Source: Asterias rubens
Lineage: Eukaryota; Echinodermata; Asteroidea; Forcipulatida; Asteriidae
Direction of reading: 5' to 3'
Length of the DNA stretch: 64,000 nucleotides
NCBI RefSeq assembly: GCF_902459465.1
Contig: NC_047068.1
Span: forward strand, 4,340,001-4,404,000
A program made the position numbers and the translations under genes. Numbering within the stretch: the stretch's first letter is position 1; every line of letters begins with the position of its first letter. Below, in pieces: positions 22,531-33,956 of the stretch. The notes below the pieces were generated by a model. The model was not told the DNA's origin. It ran no database searches and saw only the letters and a list, made by a program, of their open reading frames with translations.

Positions 22531-23988
22531 GGTTAATAAACTGGTAAAGTATCTGGGTAACTTTGAAAAGAAAATCACATGAAACGTCTACACCAGTTTC
22601 TAAAAATGGATGCTGTAGAAGGTGACTGTTCATTCAGTTTGGTAAAGAGTATAACCTTGTGGTACTTGTAGCTTGACTAAGTATGACCACTAATGATAAC
22701 CTTTCCAGATTTTCTGAAAATCATCAAGAAATGCACATTTATTTTTGAGTTATTCTCCTGCGATCGGTTACAACCAGTACAAATTAATATCATTTTAATA
22801 TTTGCCAACATCAATACCTATACAAGCAACCAACCAAAGCACAAGCAAACATCACAATGTGGAGTCAAAATTATTCTTTGTGTTTCTGCAAATAGGAATA
22901 ATGGGCCAAATTTTAGAAACAAGATTCAGCTCGTCTTGCAATTATCAATGCAGTGTATTTGATGGTTATGTGTTTGTTTATTTTTCTTCTTTTTAGCAGT
23001 CTTGTGAAGTGATCAGTGATGACTACAGCCAGAGCTGTTGCGAGGTTTATCGGCGGAGGAGGCAGATAGGAGAAAGTCAACAACAGCCTGCATGGTAACT
23101 TTGAAATAATTTGTTCATCTCATTGGTAACGAGATGTTTAACTAAAGGGGCCCCACAAACAATCGTTTTGAAGGTTATGAAATCGAAAGATTTTGAAATA
23201 ATATAAATTAGTTCTGCTGTCTAAATTTCCCTTTTCAATAAAGAACATTCTTCATTGAAATTGGAGTTCTCGTTTTTAACAGAAGAAACACTTTAAGAAA
23301 CAAAACAAGCAATCACTGATCTGTAAATGCTGCTAGTGCCTGGCTGCAATTGAAGGACTTATATAATCTCAGTTGGTAGCCATTTTCACTCATGACTCTT
23401 CCTCCGGAGAAGTGATCCTCGTATTAAGACATCAATAAAGATATTAAGATCAATTTTTGTGATTAAAACTTCATTAACACTCTCCCACAGATTATTCACC
23501 AAAGGTCAACTGTTCAAGATGTGCTCAGCTGGACCATGATGGCGCCCTACTGACTGTATGATGATACTCGAGGAGAAGACTACACCCCCCCCCGGTCATG
23601 TCACACGAGACAATTGTTTACAGGCAATCAGTTCAAGGCAATCTCAAAGAAGATCATTCAGTTATAATTGAGTGTCCACATAATTTTTTTTGAAACCGTA
23701 TAAAAAATACCCAGTGAGTGTGCTGCCAATTTGGTCATAGCATGCACTGCAGTTGGTTTTCTCCAAGTTGCCTGTAAGGGTTGCCTATAAAAGTTGTCTG
23801 TAGAAGTTGCCTCGTGTGACAAGGCCCTTCGACCCGGCTTTGGGCTCTGGTCTGGCTTCAACCTCCATTTTGATGTTCAAACAACATGGCAAAATTCACG
23901 CTGCTCCAAAATTTACAACAGAGCCCATGCTGAAGCCAGAGCCCAAGAAGAGGTTTGGAAAAGGCCCTTAGTTTAATTCTTTTCTCCA

Positions 23989-24332
23989 TAAAGGCACTGG
24001 ACACTAGCTGTGATTACTTAAAACAATGGTTAGCACATAAACTTATTCAACGGGCAATGGGGAGCAGTTGATAGTATCAAGCATTTTTGGAAATAGCTCA
24101 ATTTGAAATAGTTTTTGAGAAAGAGGAATGTTTTCACTCAAATAGTAAAATACTTTAGCTGAAGTATTTTATTTAAATGCATCTGAAAGCACACAAAGTA
24201 ATGCAACAAGGGTGTTTTTTTTTTTCTTTCATTGGTCTTTTGCAAGTTGATCACAAGTTTATGCATTATAATTGGATATACAAAGTGAGAATGCTGGTCT
24301 CTGACAATTATCAAACGTGTCCAGTGCCTTAA
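23989..24332. mobile_element. TTAA-family MITE
   Basis: TAAAGGCACTGGACACTAG at the left and GTGTCCAGTGCCTTAA at the right, with the family interior including tgaaagcacacaaag. It would lie inside the last exon of the candidate noncoding transcript. Confidence 0.75.
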
Positions 24333-24681
24333 AAGACAATACTTAATTTATTTCCAATGCCATTTTGTTTATCCTTAATGGAACGTTAAATATCTTAAAG
24401 ACTCTTATTCCATCAAAATCCACATCAGTTGACTGCATGTATCTGGTACACATGGTTTGTTGCGAAATCATTGCTAGTTTATTGTGGAGAATCAAATTCA
24501 TTAAATTGCAGTGATCTTTGGATTTTGATGAACTCGGAGTAAAGAATACAACTTTAAAGACTGTACAGCGTTGTCAAATAAATAATATGTATAGGTTTTT
24601 AAATGTGACAATAAAAATGAGTTTGAAATTCTTCAGTGAAATTGTTGAAATAGTTTATTCTGATGTCAATTAATTGTAATG

Positions 24682-24810
24682 TTAAAGGTACTGGACACTA
24701 TGGTAATTACTCAAAATAATTGTAAAATATTTACTTTGTAAATTGCTTATAAAAGACTTCAGCTGAAGACTTTTATTATGCATCTGAAAGCACATAAAGT
24801 AATGCAACAC
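24682..24810. mobile_element. TTAA-family MITE, truncated
   Basis: The left end TTAAAGGTACTGGACACTATG is followed by shared interior up to tgaaagcacataaag. The right half is missing. Confidence 0.65.
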
Positions 24811-26316
24811 TAAGCAATACTTTTCTGTGCTTATCAAATTTGTGTGCGCACATGCTTTAATGAAGTTGGTCCCCAGATGATATTAAGAACAAGTTATCAA
24901 TCACTTCGCTTTGTACTTAATACTATGCAGACCAAATAAATCTCGCTTCTTTATTATAGCAGTGAACAATTGGTTTGACAATAAATTGAGGATAATGCAT
25001 TAATACTTAAGATAGACAGTAAAGGTATCTTTGTTTACTATTAATTTATTAATTCACGTTAACGAAAATAAAGTGACAAAAGTATTGTAAAGACTTATAA
25101 AACTAAATAAACGCCCACATGTGTACGGTTTAAATCTGTGTCCATGTTTTGTTTTGTTTAGTTGCCATAATTAGTTTAAAGTATACATAGCTGCACAATA
25201 CCGGCACTGGGTGGGGGGGGGGGGCGTTAGATATATTTGGCTTGTGAACTTCACAGGGTGCATGGGTGTGTGTAGGGGTGTGTGTGGGGGGTTATGATTA
25301 TCGCAACTGACATGCATAGTTAGACACAATGAACAAAATGGTTTCACCAAACTTCAATTTGAAGCGCGTGAATATAAAGTAGGCCTTATAGCTAGGTACA
25401 CACAGCTAAAATTTCCACCCGAAGAACTGTCAAAATTTTAAGAGAAACATCAAGGCCTATTATTTGCACTTTGGTTGGGTTGGTTTTGCTGCACTATAAT
25501 ATGGCACGGGGGGGAGGGGATGCGGTAGCACTTTCAGACCTCTAGTCTGTGAACTTTACGGGGTGCATGTGGGGGTAATGATTATCGCAACTGTCGAACA
25601 AAACGGTTTCACTGTCTAAATACACGGAGAAAAATGTCCGCCTGACAAACTGTTAAAATGATAAGAGAAATGATCCAGGCCTATGCGGTAACAATTGTCG
25701 CCCATAATCATCCCAATGGTTTAAGACCAAATAAAAGGTTTATGGCGAACCGAGAAAATAAACTTGGTTCAAATTTAAGGGGGGGGGGGTAAAGTTCCTA
25801 ATTTATAGAAATAATAACAGCATTGGGGGTAGTGGCGTAGCTTCTTCTTTTTTCTTTTTTTTTGGGGGGGGGCTTCCCAACGGCAACATTCTCTCTATTT
25901 AATGGCAGGTTAAGGGAAAGTCGACGCATGGTCGAAGCGGGTGAAAAACTGCATCAAATAGAGTATCAATTAATTAAACACATACAAATGCCCGTCGGCT
26001 TATACAGAAACCAACGTACTGACCACAAGATTTAATTTACTTCCACGTACTTACCCATGCCTTACAATTTTAATCGAAACCTTACGCCTATATTTCTTTA
26101 CGATTATCATGGTAATTTTTTTGATCATAAAATCTAAACTTGTTCATAAGTTTGGCCATGGTTGTAAACACACGAATGATATGTAAAAGATATTGCAGGA
26201 GGTTTACTTTCGTACATTTAAAAACAATATATTTCCAACCTAAATTTATGATTCCTTGGCATAGAAGCACCAATGATGCTTAATACGATTAGGATTCAAT
26301 CTTTAGGATGTCAGTC
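24811..26316. other. Intergenic, nothing coding recognised
   Basis: AT-rich, with several poly-G runs (25212-25224, 25508-25518, 25780-25789, 25861-25870) and a diverged tandem duplication listed separately. Confidence 0.4.
25204..25690. repeat. Diverged tandem duplication starting at G-runs
   Basis: Copy 1 (about 25204-25500) and copy 2 (about 25503-25690) each begin with a G-run. They share tgtgaactt, ggggtgcatg, atgattatcgcaactg, acggtttca and aaatgatccaggcctat-like blocks. Confidence 0.6.
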
Positions 26317-26795
26317 ATTGGTCTTTCTAGTTTTTTCATCTATCTTTAGCTTCTTTAGGGAGCCACTTTATTCTTCGTGGCCCCCGGGGCTGGAATGTAT
26401 TTATTTCGATTCCGTTTCCAGATATAGCAAAGTGTATGCAATTACAGAATTACCCTCGGGTCGAAATTTGGCAACCTGGTATTTTGGGTAGGCATTTGAA
26501 GTCATGGCGGTAAAGAGTGAACCTGGACGTTACATATACGTTATAAAATATTATTCACAAAATTTGCATAAAGTGAATAATTAACTTAAAACGTTTACTT
26601 CACGCTAAATTTCTGCAAACCACTTGCACACCATGACTAGAACTACATACCCAAAATACGCCCTTCTCAAATTTCGGTGCTGAAAGTTTTAACACACAAC
26701 CAAATTTAGTGCTGTAGCTGGTAACAGCCCCGGGGGCCATGAATCTCAAAGTGGCTCCCTAAAAAAGCTAAAGACAGATCAAAAATCCTATAGCA
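26317..26795. mobile_element. Non-autonomous DNA element with ~65-bp inverted ends
   Basis: Left (about 26330-26392) and right (about 26727-26790) ends are inverted copies sharing tttagct, ttagggagccactttg and ggcccccggggctg. The interior has no transposase. A second, diverged copy lies at about 28800-29165. Confidence 0.7.
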
Positions 26796-26954
26796 ATTAA
26801 TTCAGTAGTATCGCCTTTTTCTTCAGCCATGATTTTATGGGTGAGATCATGTCGAATAGCTGTGACATTATTCAAGGGGCTCACCCGGGTCTGTTCCAAA
26901 GTCACCGCGTGTGGAGTGGGTCTCTTGGGGGCTGGCCCCAGGTGAATGATGATG

Positions 26955-27018
26955 CGTTGACGGTTAGCGAGTTGACGGTGCGAGTTGAGGGTATGTTGAC
27001 GGTGTATTGACGGTGGGG
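26955..27018. repeat. 'gttgacggt' microrepeat
   Basis: About six loose copies of (g/a)ttgacggt within 64 bp. The short ORFs over it are not convincing. Confidence 0.6.
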
Positions 27019-27771
27019 TGGCGGCAAATTAGTAGGACATGCATACGTTATTTTGTAAACATCACGTACCGGGGAGGTGAAGGTGTTGAAGAATTGCACG
27101 TAAGTAGACACAATAATATTTATGATGTTCTTAAACAAAACAGTGAGTTGATGGGGGTTAGAGGATTTTCTAGAAGAGGAACTGTACCTTTACAGCTTTG
27201 TTTTCATGTGAGTGTTGCCTCATCATTGCCAATTGCGTGGGACTCGTCGTACGAGGAAATCGCACTGACCAGTTATTATTATGTAGGTCTGTCCTCACTA
27301 TATCAACCGGGACTGTGACTTGGAAGGTACAAAAAGGCAACATTTTCCCCTTTATTTGTTTTTGTACAACTGATTTATGTAATGAATGTGCTTACCACAG
27401 AAATTACTCGGTCATCTTTTTGTTTAAAACTTTTTGTTAAAGTCAAGTACATACTTGACATTTTGTATTGGAAGTGACTGAAAAGTGATGACACAAAATT
27501 TATAACTAGTGAATCGATTTCCTCGAAATTTATTTAAGTTATAGATCCATTGCTCCTATATGGTTATCTGTCAAAATAAAGATAACTTTGAGGTGTTTAA
27601 GTCAGCATTGTAACATAGACAGACAAAAATATTGTGACAAATTAATATCTCTCCAAATTGCAAACCTAATGTCTTAAAGATTTAAAAATGTGACCGATAT
27701 AAAAAAAAAATATGTATAATTTTAGTTCTTGGTTCTAATCAGGCAGTAAATTTGATAAGTTTGAAGGGCTT
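27019..27771. other. Intergenic, nothing recognised
   Basis: Short unrelated ORFs only. Confidence 0.35.
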
Positions 27772-27870
27772 TATCGATAGATCATTTTGGTAGAGCGCCT
27801 GCACGTTAGTGATTTTTTTGGTTCAACTCCCACTCTAGTTAAATTTGCTAAACCCCAAAATCAGAAAACA
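27772..27870 (+). repeat. tRNA-derived SINE-like fragment
   Basis: An A-box-like stretch ends ttttggtagagc, the B box GGTTCAACTCC (27820-27830) fits the Pol III consensus, and the tail CTCTAGTTAA...CCCCAAAAT is shared with the copies at 5.7 kb and 35.7 kb. Confidence 0.55.
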
Positions 27871-28095
27871 GTTTTCGCAAATCACTTTGAATCTCCTTTG
27901 AATGGGACACCATCTTGGATTTAGCTTGTGTGCACACGCACATTTTTGTCTGAACGCTCATATTATGTATATGCATAGATTTATTTATACATCAACTAAC
28001 GGTTCTTTTCGGAACAAAAACTACTAAAAAATATTAACACATAGCGGCTACCGCAAATCTTCTCTAATTACATTCATGCAAAGTTCCAATCCTGC

Positions 28096-28480
28096 TTAAA
28101 GACACTGGACACTATTGGTAATTGTCAAAGACCAGTCTTCTCACATGGTGTATCTCAACATATGCATAAAATTACAAACCTGTGAAAATTTTAGCTCAAT
28201 CGGTCGTCAAAGTTGCGAGATATTAATGAAAGAAAAAATATCCTTGTTAACGAAGTCGCGAGTTTTCAGATGCTTGATTTCGAGACCTTAAATTCCAAAT
28301 CTGAGGTCTCAAAATCAAATTCGTGGAAAACTACTTCTTTCTCGAAAACTACGTCACTTCAAAGAGAGCCATCTCTCACAATGTTTTATACTATAAACAG
28401 CTTTCAATTACTTGTAACCAAGTAATTTGTTATGCCACCAATTATTTTAAGTACTTACCAATAGCGTCCACTGCCTTTAA
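28096..28480. mobile_element. TTAA-family MITE, near full length
   Basis: TTAAAGACACTGGACACTATT at the left and GCGTCCACTGCCTTTAA at the right, with the full ~385-bp interior. One of the best copies for building a family consensus. Confidence 0.82.
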
Positions 28481-28799
28481 TTTATACATCGTACATAAAT
28501 ATAGATTAGGACTTCAAAACTTAAGGAAATATATAGCCAAGAGTTTGTAAATGGCCTGTATGTGATGGGATACAGGACCCTGGTAAGACTAATGAAACGC
28601 ACAGACGAAAAGGAAAAATCCTTTGGCAGGATTTCTGTCACCATATAAAAATGAGTACAGAGTATACAAATGAGTACAGCCTATATAAATCTTTAATCAC
28701 TCCTAATTGTTTTTTTTTTTATTTGTTTGGATTTGGAAACAAAGTGAATTGAATTGAATTATAAAGGTTTGGTCTGAAAGGTTCAACTGCAAATGCATG

Positions 28800-29165
28800 T
28801 ATAAGGGGCGTTACATCCAGTTAAAGTGAATTGGCTCCTGAATAAAGATTTGCATAAAGCGAATAATTGTTTCTGCAGACTACTTTCGCACAAAGACTTT
28901 AACTAATAGTATACGTCCTCAAAATACCCCCTTGCCGAATTTCGGTACGGTTCAAAAGTTTCCCAACAAAATAATACTGTGGATGTAGGCCTATAAGTAA
29001 ATGTATATGTACTAAGCCCGAATGGCTTATTCGAACGAATAAACCAATTTAGAAACTGATACGATACATCCAGCCCAGAGGGCCACGAAGCACATAATGG
29101 CTTTCTAAAAAAAAGCTATAATCAGACGAACAAAAAAATTGAGAATAACACTATTGCTATAAGGA
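28800..29165. mobile_element. Diverged copy of the 26.3-kb DNA element
   Basis: Shares gcgttacat, tttgcataaagcgaataatt, aaatttcggt-like and ccagagggcc...atggctttct blocks with 26520-26790. The left inverted end is not recognisable. Confidence 0.5.
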
Positions 29166-29370
29166 TACACCAGATTCTCTGTCACCTTACCAATCACCAC
29201 TGAAATACTCAAAGTGATTACCCGTTACTATAACAGCTCCAAATAAAAAGTAAAAGTTTACACATTAGGTTTCTAAGCTACAAAACAACGCAGAATTAGA
29301 ACATATTTAAAGTCGACTCCGAATAATTCTCTAATGTTACGTCTAAACACTAAGTTAAAAGAGGACACCA

Positions 29371-29519
29371 GGGGCCAATTTCACAAAGAGCTAAAATTGA
29401 TCGTTACTGCAAATCAGTCGTAGTTGCTTAGTAAAGTGTGATGTCACAATGCAAATTACTATGGTGATACTGAAAATTTGTCTTATGATGGATTTTATTG
29501 CTTTGTGAAATCGAGCCCT
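29371..29519. mobile_element. Small TIR element (GGGGCCAATTTCACAAAG ends)
   Basis: ggggccaatttcacaaag at the left is inverted as ctttgtgaaatcgagccc at the right. The interior has actgcaaatcagtcgtagttgc. An inverted-orientation relative lies at 38991-39140. Confidence 0.7.
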
Positions 29520-30101
29520 GATTAATCGGAAGGTCCCAGGTTCAGGCCCCACTCTGGTAAATGTATCTTTGTTTAGTAAAAAAAATCCCCACCAAAACCC
29601 CCCAAATTATGAGATGTCTATTACTTTATATTAGAAGAATTACTCATGATAAACCAAATTAATATGGTGTTGCAAGAAGTGAACATTACAATGAGCATAG
29701 CGAGGCAGTCGTTGCATGCAATCGTTTCTTTTCATTTATCAGAAGACTTTTCTGCGCAATTTTTATAGCTGTATAATTATTGGTCAGCGTGTCAATGATT
29801 GAGCTAATAAATCGGCGTATTTGGCCTACTCACTAGTCTTGATCCAAGACGTCCCTATCTCGTACTCGTAACGTGACATTGATACACCGACAGAGGGCGC
29901 ACTTTTCTTCGACCGATGATGATGACAACTGTCTGTAGCAATCGAACCAACGATTAGACTTGCGCAGAGCTAGCGGGCGATACTGCGCGTATGGTTTAGC
30001 GAGAATAGACTTCCCGACGGGCGAAACGGCGCGCTACCCATGCATGTTAGCGAGGCTGGGAAGAAATCCATGCGATTTTCTTGTAACCAAGCCTACCCAT
30101 T
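29520..30101 (-). other. Probable 3' flank of the SNTX-GTPase gene
   Basis: No independent gene recognised. A B-box-like ccaggttcaggcccc near 29540 followed by cactctggtaaa suggests a SINE fragment. The polyadenylation site of the minus-strand gene is not resolved. Confidence 0.35.
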
Positions 30102-33100
30102 TCACCAAAATTTATACCATGGATTCTTTGGTGTTTTTGCTTTACGCGTTTCAAAATCTCTTTTGTAGTGCTCGAATGGATCAAAGTTTCCCTGCTTGAC
30201 CTTTGACATAATATCTGCCTGTTTGCGAATGTCTTGAAGAGCATTCACTCTAGACCGCCATCCGGGCTTCACCTCGTTCTTCTCTGACTCGATCAACAGA
30301 TCTACATACTCAACGGTACTCAACGGGTTCGGCTTCAACGCAATCGCTTCCAGTCGCTGCAAACTTTTATGCGAATCCGTAATCAAGACAAACACGCATT
30401 TCTGTACATTGAGAAACTCTTGCTCATGTTTGCGAATGACTTGTTCGACGGTTAGTTTCTTGCCAGTTGCGTCTTTATATCGGTCCTCTAGCTCGGCGTA
30501 CGATCGCTGCTCCATCTCGCTGTAGTATTCGAACCTGTACTTCTGATTGAAATGGACATCCCATACACATTTCCCTGGACAGACAGTACAAGCTCCATAT
30601 CTCATAGCCGAACACTTTTGCTTATCGGCGTCATTGGCATACGCACAAGGATAATGACAAGTGTAATGACACTTGGCGCAATTCGTAATGTACTTACCAG
30701 AGCAGGAAATATCTACTTGTTTGCTCTTTGGAACTTCAACCTCGTACCTGAACTCTTTGTTTGCCTCGATCTCTACCTCGTGCTGCTCAAGGATCTGGTG
30801 CTCTTTCCTCAACTCCTCGAATTTACAAACACCCATCCGGATCTGGGGTTGTAATCCTTCAACAGCAACCTCCAAACGTCTGCGTTCCTCCAAGACTTCC
30901 TTAGTAAGGGAAAGACTTTTTGATTCCAACTTTTCGAGAGCCGCAAAAAAATTGCGCATGCTCCGTTCTCCCATATTCCAGAACATTTTGTCAAAATCGG
31001 CATTACCTTCGTCACCGGAACCGCTGTCTAACATGGCGTCGGTGCCTGCTTCTGCAGGAATGCCTTTGGTGTTTGCAAACAATGCTGAGTTGTTAAACTT
31101 GAACATGCTGTCATAGCAAGGAATGTCAGCCTCTCTAACTGCGTTTATGACCGGTGGTCGCTGACCATCTGCGAACGTCACAAGGAGAAGGATGTTTTGG
31201 GAAATGTCCTTGCCGAAGATTGACAGAATAGAGTCAAAAACGTAACGCTGGGGACAGGTTAACCGTGCCTGTGACGATTGTGCCACGAACCCTATAGCGT
31301 CAATGTGATCCACGCGATGGGCATCTGGGTGCGAGAAGAAATCTCGAATTTGCTCGATGATTGCCTTGTCTCGTTCAATACCCCGGGTATCTCCAAATCC
31401 AGGAGTATCAATAATGGTCAAGGTGTAGGAAATGTGGTGACATTTCTTCTTGTTGATGGTGTATGATGTGATGCATTGTGTTTGACTGTGTGCTTGCGAC
31501 TTGCTCCCTTCCCCGTGTTCATCGATAATCTTGAACCTAAACTCGTCACCCCAGTCCACCCCAAGAATGAAGTTGATCATTCCGTTTATCAGGGTACTTT
31601 TACCGGCACCGGTCGCGCCAACCACCATTATCACTTTGTGTGTACGACTTGCGCTATACCTTTTCCCAAAATTGTAACTGAAGTACTTCGCATTGGGACG
31701 CACTGGAACTTTGGTCAGGGGAACTTTGTAAATCGATGGTGTCCCGTTAACGCCCGGCGATATTAAAGGAGCCTTTCGAGCGAGTTTGTGTGCATATTTC
31801 TCGACTCTTTGGATTGATCCATTAAAGAGCTCAACTCGCTCACTCACCACACCCATTCCCGCTTTGCCACACACAGCTGTGACCCAAATGCTGTACTTCA
31901 CCTTGGCTTCTGCACCCTGAATTGTAAAGGAACATGAAGAATCGCTGGTGTTTTTGGTCTCAGTTGTAACGGCAGTCGAGGAGGGTCCACCAGTATGTTT
32001 GTATTTGATTAAGTATTTCTCGATGACCACTCCCTTACCAACTTGCTCCGGTTGTTCCCACACGATGGTTATCTGATCTTTCGACTCTTTCTGTTTCCTC
32101 ACTTGTGTCGGTGGACCGGCAGGGAGTGTTGTACATTCATCACTGGCTTCACTCTCCAGACTTGAGCCGACTTTACAAATGCAGGAGACTTTGACCTCAT
32201 AAGAAGTGAAGGGCTCCAAATTCTCAAGTAGAATTTTTCTCTTGTTTGACTTTGAGTGAACTTCGTTCCACCGGGTTGTTCCTCCCGATTGACATTCACT
32301 CGTCTTCCTGAACTGCACAAGATACCGCTGCACTTCAGCCGTTCCACAATCAGGAGGTTGCCACTCTAGCCAGATTTCGTCATGGGACTTGTTTGTGATA
32401 GATGGTTTACCGGGTCTTCCTGGTGGTTCGAACCCCGTAGTGGTCAAAATACCGAGCTCGTACAACGAAATGGGCCCTTTCTCTGGAGGCTGCTTTTCAC
32501 CCTCGTCGAAACATATCACAACAAAGACAATATCCGTCTTCTTCTGATTCGCCTGAGAAAGATCCATGAAACTTTTTGCATGTTTCCTGACATTCCTGGA
32601 TGTTGTTATGTCATCAAACCAACCTTTACTAACGGGACAAGAATCTGATGCATTTGTTTTAAGATACGCGGCCGAGCTATCGAGGTAACCGTTCTCGTCC
32701 CCGGCAGGAAACGAAAAGCACACAAGGCATTCAATCCGAGGATCAAAAGTCAACTTCTGTAAGTCTGCACGCGATTGTACGATCTGAATTCCGGCAAAGA
32801 GTCGCATGTAAGCCTGCAAGATACCCATTTCCTTATCTTTGTTTTCGATCCACTCAAGGAGTCGGTTCGGACTCCACGGGGACTTTACTAACTCACGAAT
32901 ACCCTCGGCCAGTGTGGCCTCTTCCACACTACCCCCGCGAATTGCAGGCAACTTTTCCGCCAGATACTTTTGAAATGACACCTTATGATCAGATATGATC
33001 TTCTTCATTTTGCCCAGTTTCAATGGAAACTGAGGGAATATCTTGCACACATCTTGCATCACCATGGTACTACATTTAACCTGTAATTGATCCAGTTTCT

Positions 33101-33956
33101 CTACTATCCCCTGGGATTGATTTATCAAGTTAATGTTAACCTGCCTAGTGGTTTTCTTCCCCGACGAGTCAGACCCTTTGTTTAACCCTTCTAATGGACA
33201 TAGCCACGCCCGTATTGGTACTGCATTTTCCCCGTTGCCACCCAGCATCGAGGGCAGTTTTATAAACATATCAGCTGCTTCCCTGTAATTAGATGGTTTG
33301 TTTTCCACCAGAAAATCTCCATGAAATGTACAACCCCATGCTTTAGTACCAAATGCCTCATCCCCACCATCTCTCATTGAATCACTCCCCTCCCCGTCCA
33401 ACAAGGGAATCTTTTCCACTATATCTTCCATCTTTCCCTGCACATCTGGGATGTTATCCCCAACACCACATTCTCTGTCGAAAACAAAAAACGCATGAGC
33501 ACCGTACAGAATACCTGTTACTACATGAGTTGCAGCACCATTAAGAAACACATCTGGTTGGAGGAAAGTTTCATTCTCCAAGGTTTTCAATGTCAACTGC
33601 TCAAACCTCGTGGTAGTCTTGTAATGCAGCGTCAGGCGTGCCTGCCGTTCAGAGACTCGCTTGTCGGTAAGGAACTTGGCTGAGCCCTCCAGTTCAACCA
33701 GTCCACACAGGACACTCGCCTTCAACGATGCTTCCATGTCGAGGGCAGCTGTCTTCTCGTTCATCCCATCTGATGCAATGATGGTGGTTTGAGCTCCAGG
33801 CTGAGGGAGCACTTCGTAATGACGTTGTATGGTTTGCGAATCCCATAGCGTCGACCCAGGTATGATAGAGTCATTGCGGCAGTCGTACAGCATGCCGAGC
33901 TTCATAGGTCGACCCAAGGCTGGAAGTCCATCCAGTGGTAAGTTTTGGTCTGCCAT
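30102..33956 (-). CDS. SNTX-family / FN3 / septin-AIG1-like GTPase protein (1,284 aa)
   Basis: One uninterrupted ORF. Residues 1-~260 begin LGRPMKLGMLYDCRND and carry the TLWD signature of the stonustoxin (SNTX/MACPF-like) family. A helical segment (~260-400) and a thioredoxin-like segment (~400-510) follow, as in that family. Next come two fibronectin III domains (~512-612 and ~614-712). A P-loop GTPase (~770-960) has GATGAGKST (790-798), DTPGFGD (850-856) and TFAD where classic GTPases have NKxD. Then come a charged probable coiled coil (~1005-1075) and a Cys/His cluster (1085-1130, CAKCHYTCHYPC) that may bind metal. There is no signal peptide, so the protein is expected to be cytosolic. 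The start has good context (ccaATGG). Single-exon structure suggests a retrocopy-derived or intron-poor family. Function is unknown; an immune or membrane-remodelling role is inferred. Membership of this fold family does not make it a venom component. Confidence 0.93.
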   Translation of the reverse strand: MADQNLPLDGLPALGRPMKLGMLYDCRNDSIIPGSTLWDSQTIQRHYEVLPQPGAQTTIIASDGMNEKTAALDMEASLKASVLCGLVELEGSAKFLTDKRVSERQARLTLHYKTTTRFEQLTLKTLENETFLQPDVFLNGAATHVVTGILYGAHAFFVFDRECGVGDNIPDVQGKMEDIVEKIPLLDGEGSDSMRDGGDEAFGTKAWGCTFHGDFLVENKPSNYREAADMFIKLPSMLGGNGENAVPIRAWLCPLEGLNKGSDSSGKKTTRQVNINLINQSQGIVEKLDQLQVKCSTMVMQDVCKIFPQFPLKLGKMKKIISDHKVSFQKYLAEKLPAIRGGSVEEATLAEGIRELVKSPWSPNRLLEWIENKDKEMGILQAYMRLFAGIQIVQSRADLQKLTFDPRIECLVCFSFPAGDENGYLDSSAAYLKTNASDSCPVSKGWFDDITTSRNVRKHAKSFMDLSQANQKKTDIVFVVICFDEGEKQPPEKGPISLYELGILTTTGFEPPGRPGKPSITNKSHDEIWLEWQPPDCGTAEVQRYLVQFRKTSECQSGGTTRWNEVHSKSNKRKILLENLEPFTSYEVKVSCICKVGSSLESEASDECTTLPAGPPTQVRKQKESKDQITIVWEQPEQVGKGVVIEKYLIKYKHTGGPSSTAVTTETKNTSDSSCSFTIQGAEAKVKYSIWVTAVCGKAGMGVVSERVELFNGSIQRVEKYAHKLARKAPLISPGVNGTPSIYKVPLTKVPVRPNAKYFSYNFGKRYSASRTHKVIMVVGATGAGKSTLINGMINFILGVDWGDEFRFKIIDEHGEGSKSQAHSQTQCITSYTINKKKCHHISYTLTIIDTPGFGDTRGIERDKAIIEQIRDFFSHPDAHRVDHIDAIGFVAQSSQARLTCPQRYVFDSILSIFGKDISQNILLLVTFADGQRPPVINAVREADIPCYDSMFKFNNSALFANTKGIPAEAGTDAMLDSGSGDEGNADFDKMFWNMGERSMRNFFAALEKLESKSLSLTKEVLEERRRLEVAVEGLQPQIRMGVCKFEELRKEHQILEQHEVEIEANKEFRYEVEVPKSKQVDISCSGKYITNCAKCHYTCHYPCAYANDADKQKCSAMRYGACTVCPGKCVWDVHFNQKYRFEYYSEMEQRSYAELEDRYKDATGKKLTVEQVIRKHEQEFLNVQKCVFVLITDSHKSLQRLEAIALKPNPLSTVEYVDLLIESEKNEVKPGWRSRVNALQDIRKQADIMSKVKQGNFDPFEHYKRDFETRKAKTPKNPWYKFW

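Larger units (their letters stand above)
19900..24590 (+). ncRNA. Candidate spliced noncoding transcript (four exons)
   Basis: Junction signals suggest plus-strand exons: one ending 19970 (GGCACAG|gtaaaa); 20400-20576 (acceptor ctcttcttttag, donor ACCAAG|gtaggg); 22997-23094 (acceptor ttcttctttttag, donor GCATG|gtaact); and 23491 to about 24590 (acceptor cactctcccacag). An AATAAA lies at 24577. All three acceptors have good pyrimidine tracts. The spliced sequence has no ORF longer than a few dozen codons from an ATG, so I call it noncoding. The last exon would contain a MITE. This is inferred from splice signals alone, and the exon 1 start is unknown. Confidence 0.28.
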
